Assembly: GCA_046530935.1 (NCBI GenBank)
Contig: JBHEQW010000043.1
Location: 1-36,300 of the forward strand
Length of the DNA stretch: 36,300 bases
Reading direction: 5' to 3'
DNA from: Arsenophonus sp046530935
GTDB lineage: Bacteria > Pseudomonadota > Gammaproteobacteria > Enterobacterales > Enterobacteriaceae
The first letter of the stretch is position 1. The number at the start of each line of letters is the position of its first letter. The translations under genes were made by a program, and so were the position numbers. The notes under the pieces were generated by a model, which was not told the origin of the DNA, ran no database searches, and was given only the letters and a program-made list of their open reading frames with translations. Positions 29,135 to 36,300 of the stretch are shown in pieces.

Positions 29135-30545
29135 TAGTATAGCTGTTCTGCTCATATAGTAATATGCTACGGTCTCCATTCTTAAATGGTCCGTTATTTA
29201 CCTCCAGGACAATGGTTAGCAGATAAAATTTTTAGCCTATTTATAGGTTTTTTGAGCAGATTGTGTAGCATCTTAAATAGTATTGAAAGTGTAGTTTTTT
29301 CGAACTATAGTTCTTCGTAGATCGTCTTCGTAGTCTTAGTGTCGCAAAATCCGATTCAATCAGATTTATCGTTCTTGTTTACGCCATGTTGTGAGTACGG
29401 CTAAGTGGAAGTCATAGAATCTTTTACAGCACTTCTTCTTGATCTTTCTACAGTTTAGTTATTTGGTCTAAGATATTTCGCTAAAAGTTTACCAACAAAA
29501 CATCAATAGCGTTATTAGGGTCATAACAGCTCTTTGCTAGCAAGATCCTTTCTGCAGTTAGTTTAATTTTTGGTTGCATATCTTTGATAAGTCAAGTTAG
29601 CAGATTAGATGTTATGTGTACCCAACAATGTTGTTGCTTTGTGTACAAGAATATCTCATTGCCATTTTATTCTAAAAATAAATGGCACTTTATTTCCAAT
29701 ATCAAGGTTGGAATATATAGTTAAGCACAATGATTGCAGCCTATTTAGAAGTTTATGTCAGTTAGATTTTAACTCTCGATAAGTATCTTCTCGTACAACG
29801 AGTTACTTGTGTCCATGTTCAGTTAAGCCGATGATAATGATCAACAGGTAAGGAGATTACCTTGACTTATAGGAGACTGTCTATAATATTGTCTCAGAAA
29901 TAAATGTAATATATATCGCTTAATCACAAAGAGCGGATTTGAGTTAACATTATTTATTTATGATATTCAAGCCATTTCTGTTTCAATTTTCTGAGGATGC
30001 TGACAGAAAGAGACAATGTGTTTTTTCACAGAAAAAGCGGCTTACAAGCTTCGTGAAAAATCCCAGGTTATGATATTTGCCTTGCAATTACAGCTATAGT
30101 AGCAAGTTTTCAACATTTTTTGCACGCTTTAGATAATGTGGTAGAAACGAATGGTGAAGCATATTACGTTTCTGCTATGGTCTACTTGACCTTATGGACT
30201 TTAATCTCAAGATCGCCAATGCTAGTCTGTATAGTTTCGCTGTGCCAAATAACTGTTGCTGACAATGGCATGACGCTTGTTGAGAAGGTGGCGTTCAGCA
30301 TGTTATCAACATCTCATGCCTTTAGCTCTCAGCTTTAACAGCACTGGCTATAAGCTGCCTAGCAGGCATTATTCATGAATTCATAAGAGAGATCAGAGGT
30401 AATATCTAGTTTTTTTGATGCCTTCCAGATAGATTTTTATGGCATGTGATCTATATATTGTTGAAGTTATTCACAAAATCAATCAGAAGAATATGCCATC
30501 ATCTACGAAACTCTATACACATTATAAATGAACATATGTCAGTGT
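29135..30545 (-). mobile_element. IS256-family element, near full length, dead, copy H
   Basis: A minus-strand copy of about 1.4 kb. Order: C-terminal tail near 29170-29270 ('ttgagcagattgtgtagca'), 'cagatttatcgttcttgttt' near 29360, 'accaacaaaacatcaatagc' near 29490, 'aactctcgataagtatctt' near 29771, 'gtccatgttcagtt' near 29811, the GDVE-like region near 30200, and the left end near 30520-30540. Open frames at 30120-30338 and 30446-30643 lie on the opposite strand and are chance. All frames of the transposase are broken. Confidence 0.8.
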
Positions 30546-30689
30546 TTTCTTCAAGATTATTATTTATATATTCCAATTCCTATCCCAGCCATATTCATGG
30601 CAAGATGGATACTAAGAGGGATATAGTTAATGGCAAACTATAATGATGATGTGTAAGATTCTATCATCATGTAAGTACAACATATAAAA

Positions 30690-31335
30690 TCAGTTCTGTT
30701 CTTTAGGCTAGAGCAAAGAACCTGTATCTAGTTTTTCTAAATGTTATTGGATATTCTAAGTTATCTTTACTAAAGGGCAAAAACGAGATGATGTTGATGA
30801 TCACAACAATATTATTCCAGATCCTTTTCCGATTACTCTGTTGTACGCTCAGAAGAAGCCCTTAGTCGGTTTCTTATGAAAAACATTTTTTAAGGATCTG
30901 CTAGCAGTCGTATGAGAACTAGATCTCTATGTTATGTAGGAAGCTGTATGGTAGGATTTTATATAAAATTAGTCATGAGAAGCTCCGAAAACATTTAGTC
31001 ACAGAAAAATATGAATTTAACTATTTGTGTATATTGATATGGATTGTGGTGTATAGAACACTAGCTTTTAGCTGGCCATGTGGCATCCTCAACGAATAGT
31101 ATGCTCAAGAAATTTAGATTAATTGGCGAATATAAGAATCGATGTAAAGCTATCATTTTAATTTTTGTCAAGAACTTAAGATCACTTTAGATCAATATGT
31201 TTGGTTTTACAATCAGGAATTGTCCCAATTAGTATTGGGTAGTAAAACTTTATTACAGTCTATGGAAGATTGGCTTCTAGTTAAATCTAAATTATTAAAA
31301 ATAAAAACCTATAATATCTTTCTGTATGTGTGCGT
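30690..31335 (+). mobile_element. IS481-family transposase remnant
   Basis: A plus-strand relic with an internal deletion. The N-terminal part keeps the end of the helix-turn-helix region, read as KRDDVDDH-like codons near 30782-30806, and a 'DLLAVVRELD'-like stretch near 30893-30925. The integrase-core catalytic middle is missing. The C-terminal part reads 'TNSMLKKF' near 31090, 'LDQYVWFYNQELSQLVLGSK' near 31190-31245 and 'TLLQSMEDWLL' near 31246-31280. Related transposases have HRYVWLYNQQLPQSALGSKTPLQAMKDW here. The copy on the minus strand at 33.9-35.9 kb matches both parts. Confidence 0.75.
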
Positions 31336-31339
31336 GATA

Positions 31340-31888
31340 AAAATCACGATTTCAGCAAAAATCTTTAAGGTTTAAATAAACTTATTTTGTAGCAAATATA
31401 AGAATAAAAGTATAAGCTTTTACAATTAGATCCGTATCAACGCCGCCACGAGGATCACCAGAAAAAGCCAGTTGATTTAATTAAGTTATATGATCGTATT
31501 CTGTTGTTTTGATGTTTAAACTTTTTAAAATTATACTTTTAATTAAAGTTTGTTTAATTGACCTCTTGATAAGAAGAGGTTTATAGCACATTAGCATTAT
31601 GCTAAGCTCAGAGATATAAACCAGTAATTTTTAAAAAAAACATATATAATAATCTTGGCATAGCGATGAGAAAGTGATTTTATAAATTCATTTATAAATT
31701 TATTTTTTAAATAATCAATAAAATATATCTAAAATAAAGGTTTAAATATAATTAATAAAACATATTTTCAATTGTTTAAGTTTTATTTAATTAGGCTAAT
31801 TGTACGAAATTATTATTTTTAATAATAGAAAATATTTATTTGATCATATCTTATTATTCAGTTAACTGAAATCTTAACTGTAGTTAAT
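31340..31888. other. AT-rich region downstream of gshB
   Basis: About 550 bases without a recognised gene. It contains a hairpin 31561-31580 ('acctctt', loop 'gataag', 'aagaggt'), a second small one near 31590-31604, and a perfect 14-base palindrome 'ttcagttaactgaa' at 31857-31870, 19 bases after the corrected gshB stop. None has a clear T-run for gshB. In E. coli yqgE and yqgF would follow gshB; no trace was recognised. Confidence 0.5.
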
Positions 31889-32846
31889 TTATTTTTTTGC
31901 AGTTACTCGTTTTTCAATTGCATCAAATAACATGCCAGTAATTGATATGTTTGTAAATACTGCTTCAATTTCGCGTATACATGTAGGACTGGTAACATTA
32001 ATTTCGGTTAAACGATCACCAATAATATCTAATCCAACGAAAATTAATTTTTTTTTTTAAAATAGGTGCGACCGTTCTGGCAATTTTCCAATCACTTTTG
32101 GTTAATGGTTTTGCTTCAGCATATCCTCCAGCGGCTAAATTTCCTCGCGTTTCACCTTGAGCTGGAATGCGAGCTAAGCAATAAGGAACTGGTTCACCAT
32201 CGACAAGCAATACACGTTTATCTCCATGCTTAATAGCAGGTAAGTAGTCTTGAGCCATACAGAAACGCTGGCCATGTTGGGTTAATGTTTCAATAATAAC
32301 ATTGATATTAGGATCATTTTTTGTTAGACGGAAAATAGACGCACCACCCATTCCATCCAGAGGTTTAAAGATAACATCACTATGTTTTTGATGGAATTCC
32401 CGTAATTTTTTATTATTTCGAGTTACTAGCGTCTCAGGTGTTAACTTAGTAAACCAAGTAGCAAATAGTTTCTCGTTACAATCTCGTAGGCTTTGAGGTT
32501 TATTTACAATTAAACTACCTGCTTGTTCTGCCATTTCAAGTATATATGTAGCATAAATATATTCAGTATCAAAGGGAGGATCTTTACGCATTAAAATAAC
32601 ATCAAGATTTTTCAGGGCAATATCTTGTTCAACGCCAAATTCATACCATTGTATACTATCTTGTTTGATGTTGACAAGTTGTCTAGTATGTCCGTATGCT
32701 TCGCCTTGTAATAAATAGAGATCCTCCATTTCTATATAGTGAATTTCATATCTACGGCGTTGTGCTTCTAATAGCATAGCAAAACTACTATCTTTTTTAA
32801 TTTTTATGGTTGAGATGGGATCCATAACAACACCTAATTTGATCAT
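31889..32846 (-). CDS. gshB: Glutathione synthetase, with +1 frameshift in an A11 run
   Basis: An ATP-grasp ligase that adds glycine to gamma-glutamylcysteine, completing the pathway begun by GshA. Motifs: MIKLGVVMDPI at the N-terminus, NKPQSLRDCNEKLFATWF, VIFKPLDGMGGASIFR (mobile glycine loop) and RGNLAAGG. The frame breaks at an 11-base A run (32048-32058 on the plus strand as T): read literally, the protein ends after 276 residues at 32016. One base fewer restores LIFVGLDIIGDRLTEINVTS and runs open to a stop at 31889, giving about 318 residues, the normal length. The last 50 codons carry the Mg-binding Asp, Glu and Asn (DIIGD, EINVTSP), so the short form should be inactive. ATG has AGGAG upstream. 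I infer a living gene rescued by slippage, or a sequencing error, rather than a pseudogene. Confidence 0.9.
32048..32058 (-). other. A11 homopolymer in gshB (candidate slippage site)
   Basis: Eleven consecutive A on the coding strand, preceded by TTTT. Ten (or thirteen) A would keep gshB in frame. RNA polymerase slippage on runs of this length is known to restore frame in AT-rich endosymbiont genomes. Confidence 0.8.
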
Positions 32847-32864
32847 TTTATCTCCTTAAACCAA

Positions 32865-33855
32865 TATTGCAAAAACGAACTGCTAATCCTGTTTTATTTG
32901 CAGTTAACTCAGTGGTTTTTCTATTTTTTAATATCTTATGCTCAAAATTAGAATTTTAATAAATTGCTAATCAGTTGTCATTATGATTTCATTTAGAAAA
33001 TGTAATTCCACTTTTAGGCTAATAAATAAAAGAATTTCATTTACCGCTGCTAGCAGAGTATTAATATTTAATTTGGTTTTATTGTGAAGATTAATTTTTA
33101 ATAAATAATTTTTCTTTTCGCGCCAAGCTTTAAGAGAGAGATGGCTGGTATGAAAATTAATGGAATTTTATTACGTCTACATTGTTAGCAATCAGAAATG
33201 GCAATCCTCTGCTATTGTTGTTGCTTTTACTGTGTTTCCAAGATGTAATTTAACATTACAGCGTTCTGTAATGAAGTAGTGTAAGTGTAGTTGTACTGAA
33301 CTTGAGTAAAAAAAAGAAATGGAGTAAGCATATTGATGCTTGGTTACATTTCTGATTATTGAATAATGAAGTCTATTTTTTTGCGAAAAAAACTTCTCAA
33401 AGTTGCATTTCTAATTAATAGAAATGGGTTTTCTATTTACAATTATCATAGCCAGCCAAAGCTTATGCTTTTAAGTGACTTTTTATTAATCTCAAGTATT
33501 TTTCAGATAAAAATAGAATTAGTGCCATAAATAACTCAATATTTTGTCCTAAACTTATATATAAGTATAACTCAACTAACGTGTGGTGTTTTTTTAGTGA
33601 CATTATTATTACTTATATAATATGAATCTGACTAATTCTAATAGCTTTCAGGATGATAGTTACGAAGAATCTGGCATCTTCATAATCCATACTTCCTTAT
33701 AAACTTATTACTAGCAATAAATTATACTTAATATTATATATTAATATATAAAATGGAAAAATAAATTATCAAGCTATTTCGTTAGTTATTGATTTTTTAT
33801 TTTACTTATTAGTCGCAGAAATGCTCTTATTTTAACCAGATAATTGTTAATAATT
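32865..33855. other. 1 kb AT-rich region upstream of gshB
   Basis: No gene recognised on either strand. In E. coli rsmE precedes gshB; no convincing trace was seen. A purine-rich 'gagagagatggctggtatg' at 33130-33148 looks like a ribosome site and start, but the frame closes after about 16 codons. The gshB promoter should lie just above 32865. Confidence 0.5.
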
Positions 33856-34735
33856 GCTTTTCTGTTTTGGAAAATAGAATTTTTTGAGTAATTTAGAGTT
33901 AACTTTGAACCAATATCTTTAATAAACTACAAATAAGATTTATTAATACCGAATAGTAATTAAGACAATTTCTAATTGTACACAAAAACATATCGATGCA
34001 AAATGATCTAAAGTTCTTGACAGGAACTAAAATGATAGATTTGCACTCAGTCTCATTTGTTCAAATTAATTAAATGGTTAGATCATACATGCTATTTGTA
34101 TGAGGATACATCTGTGGGCTAAGTCTGAGTTCTGTAGCAACCTATGTACACGAACGATCAAATTTATTTTTTTCTGAACCTTTTTCTAGATCAAAAAGGC
34201 GATCTATAAATTCTTTGGCATTGTCTGTAAGTAACTGATGAATACAAATTGGCATGCTATATTAAAATCATGTAAAAAATGTCGAGCACATTAATCAAGG
34301 TTTTGGCCTTATAAAGACGGATAAAAACCAATGGAGTTGTGCGATCTATACACCAAGGAAAAGATAACGTCGTGAAGTTTCTATTGCCATTTTCGGAAGA
34401 TACTTTACATTTATGTGAAAGATGACTAGTTTTGTAGTTTTTAAACCATTTATGATTTGGCTTCATGGTTTCCTCTTTCTTTTCGTTTCACGTAAATTTC
34501 TTCATGCTTACCTTAAATATCAATCAATGTCCGATATCAAGATACAACAAGGTTTTAGGAATTTACATGCGATTTGTTAGCAGATTGTCGAATAGGAATG
34601 GAGAAAAAACGTTTATGGCAGAAAAAAGACTATGGCTTAATAAATAGAAGATGGCGTTGTCTGAGAGTTATTAGGAATATGGCTCTGATTATTAGATCAG
34701 TTGTTAAATGTTATATTGCTTTGCTCGCATAGCAA
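33856..34735 (-). mobile_element. IS481-family element, dead, main part (interrupted)
   Basis: Minus-strand relic of an integrase-core transposase. In order from high to low coordinates: a 'LLTISREFINP'-like stretch near 34560-34600, KPNHKWFKNYKTS near 34425-34463, a degraded 'YVHIDVKYLPQM' region, DRTTPLVFIRLYKAKT near 34300-34350 (family: DRATRWVFIRIYKDKT), LLTDNAKEFIDRLFDLEKGS near 34180-34240 (family: VLTDNGKEFTDRLFG, with a catalytic Asp), RLSPQMYPHTNSM near 34095-34130, and the C-terminal tail near 33880-34030 that matches the copy at 31.1-31.3 kb. Frames are broken. The N-terminal part lies about 1 kb away at 35757-35945, separated by a dead IS1595 element. Confidence 0.85.
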
Positions 34736-35756
34736 ATAAATAGTTATGTCTGTATTTCAATTTTTATAATTTCAAACAATCTTCTAGATTGTAGAAGATT
34801 GGTGAGTAAAACAACCATGCACCATAGAATTTACACAGTTATCCTTTTAATCATCTGATATATCTATTTAGATTTTGAATATAGAATTCCTTATCAATAA
34901 CTCTCTGATTATCAAAGCTTAGTATGCTATGATAACTAATTTTATGCTATCTGGAAAAGGTTGCGTACTATTTAGCTCAATTCGACCAAAGGATAGACTT
35001 CTTATCGATGATCGTCTCAAGAAAATAGCTAGGCACAGTCTGCATTAAACTCTTCAAGAATCTCATCGCTCATATGACATTGCCGATTTCTGGCAATTAA
35101 GACCGCAATTCGTTATTTCCTTTTATCTCCTTTTCTCCTGTGTTTTTTAGCTTGCTTTCTATGTAGCATATAATGCTTTTCTTTAAAGGATTTAGAAAAA
35201 ATGTTTCGTCGACTTCAATAATACCACTTACTGAATTTATGTTGGGTGTGTTGCATCTAGCTTCTAAGGCAATAAAGCAATGAAGCAATGAAGGAGTGAG
35301 CCTATCTAAACGCTGTTTCCAAATAAATGCCTCTTTATTTATTTCTATGATTCCTTCGATGACTCATTTAAAGTTAAGATATTCAACCTACATAGCAGAT
35401 AACTAAAGCATTTATCTTTGTAATGTAATTTATATAGATGAGACTTCCAGCAAAATTGTTAAATCTTTTTCTGCAATCATAGTTTTTGCAAGGATATCGC
35501 TCTGTATTCTTAATGAATATCCAAAGTGGATAATATGTTCACTGTGAGAATATTTGTATGATTGATAAAGTGGAATGAGTTGCTTAAATGTATGAATCGA
35601 CACAATATTATAGATTGTTGCCTAATTAACTAAAAAATAGAGCTTTATGTTGTCAGAAAGTCAGGAAAGAGTCTTTTTTATATGCATGACTGTTTGCTTT
35701 TCATGAAATCACCTCTTTAGCGAAAATTTTTTTTATCAGCAGAATGGATTTCTATC
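34736..35756 (-). mobile_element. IS1595-family element, dead, nested in IS481
   Basis: A minus-strand relic, the second copy of the element at 22.0-23.0 kb. The transposase starts at the ATG at 35704 with GAGGTG upstream. The zinc-ribbon remnant YDCRKRFNNFAG is near 35450-35485, FIWKQRLDRL near 35295-35325, and GIIEVDETFFLNPLKKS is within 35097-35288, containing the first catalytic acidic residue region. 'SDEILEEFNADC' is near 35025-35065 and 'QNLNRYISRLK'-like codons are near 34845-34885. Stops and shifts break it repeatedly. It interrupts the IS481 transposase just after its helix-turn-helix segment. Confidence 0.85.
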
Positions 35757-35945
35757 AACAACATTTGCCTAACATACACGATTATCAACATCATCTCGTT
35801 TTTTTCTTTTAGCAACGGTAAGTTCAAATATGCAATAATACTTAGGCAAAGTAGACGCATGTTCTTTGGTTGGATGAAGAACAGCTCTAATGTTAGGGAT
35901 TGTAGTTGTACTGATGAAGTGAGGAGCACCCTAATCATCATGATA
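35757..35945 (-). mobile_element. IS481-family element, N-terminal part
   Basis: Minus strand. One frame gives TTTIPNIRAVLHPTKEH, then ELTVAKRKKRDDVDNR, matching the helix-turn-helix start of IS481 transposases of the type with (T)TPxIRxxIQ...VTxQTIRKWRKRDSVEDRSHTP. The same RDDVD segment occurs in the plus-strand copy near 30790, where it is followed by IS481 sequence without an IS1595 insertion. The 74-residue open frame at 35717-35941 is a shadow in another frame. Confidence 0.75.
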
Positions 35946-36300
35946 TTTTCTTCTCAATTATATCAATTAGTAGTCATTTTGCCATGAATAGGAAGATTTA
36001 TGCGACAAGGGTTTATAATAAAATGATCATGGACCTAAATAATTAGTACAATTCTTAATTTTAATATTAAAAATAGTTGCTGATAGTGCTTGAGTGCTCT
36101 GTTGTATGCTTTTTTAAAAACTACTTGTTGCCACAAAGTGCTTGAAAATATCTTTGATATTTAGTAAATGTTTAAAACATACAATACGATTAGATAATTT
36201 TATCAGTAAATTTTGTATTTTTGTCTTATGAATGATGAGTGAATTAGTGTTAATTAAACATTAATGATTAATTGCCAATTAATAACTTACGCATAATTTT
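35946..36300. other. AT-rich right edge of the window
   Basis: About 355 bases with no gene or element recognised. Confidence 0.5.

Noticed and set aside
34465..34647. 60-residue open frame on the plus strand
   Set aside because: Antisense to the IS481 relic, no ribosome site, no recognised family.
1..36300. CRISPR array
   Set aside because: No short direct repeats at regular spacing were seen; the repeats present are dispersed IS relics.

Overview
The window looks like a piece of the chromosome of a gammaproteobacterial (Enterobacterales-type) insect endosymbiont caught in the middle of genome decay. The DNA is very AT-rich. Every intact gene resembles its Escherichia coli counterpart along its whole length. 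Only eight protein genes and three tRNAs look functional. The eight coding regions add up to about 7.5 kb, roughly 21% of the window; the rest is eroded insertion sequences, recognisable pseudogenes and featureless AT-rich DNA. I cannot name the genus from sequence alone; Sodalis-, Arsenophonus- or Serratia symbiotica-like lineages would all fit.

Layout, left to right: a dead IS256-type element, then waaQ (LPS heptosyltransferase, 1.2-2.2 kb); dead IS256; lysP (lysine permease, 5.0-6.5 kb); dead IS256 abutting the C-terminal remnant of radD; rplY (L25, 9.9 kb); the C-terminal remnant of ndpA (yejK); dead IS256; divergent yicC and rph (12.0-13.7 kb); tRNA-Pro(TGG) enclosed by two head-to-head copies of a rearranged IS256; gshA (17.4-19.0 kb) with tRNA-Arg(ACG) and tRNA-Ser(GCT); dead IS256; gmhB (21.0-21.6 kb); a dead IS1595-type element; a dead ribosomal RNA operon (16S fused to 23S, 23.1-27.1 kb); 2 kb of unassigned DNA; dead IS256; a dead IS481-type element; gshB (31.9-32.8 kb) with a frameshift in an A11 run; finally a dead IS481 element split by a nested dead IS1595 element.

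The most striking object is the fossil rRNA operon. About 3.9 kb of sequence can be followed by eye along 16S and then 23S rRNA, but it carries substitutions and deletions everywhere, including in the sarcin-ricin loop, and one deletion fuses 16S to 23S. It lies directly downstream of gmhB on the same strand, the place of rrnH in E. coli, so it is probably the original operon decaying in place. The organism must have another, working copy elsewhere.

Other ancestral gene orders survive as islands: radD-rplY-ndpA with only rplY alive, yicC/rph divergent with pyrE gone, and serV-argV-gshA with the genes between removed. Functionally, the survivors serve glutathione synthesis (gshA and gshB), LPS inner core (gmhB and waaQ), lysine import (lysP), and ribosome or RNA maintenance (rplY, rph, yicC, tRNAs).

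All similarity statements come from reading and remembered family sequences; no alignment or database search was run.
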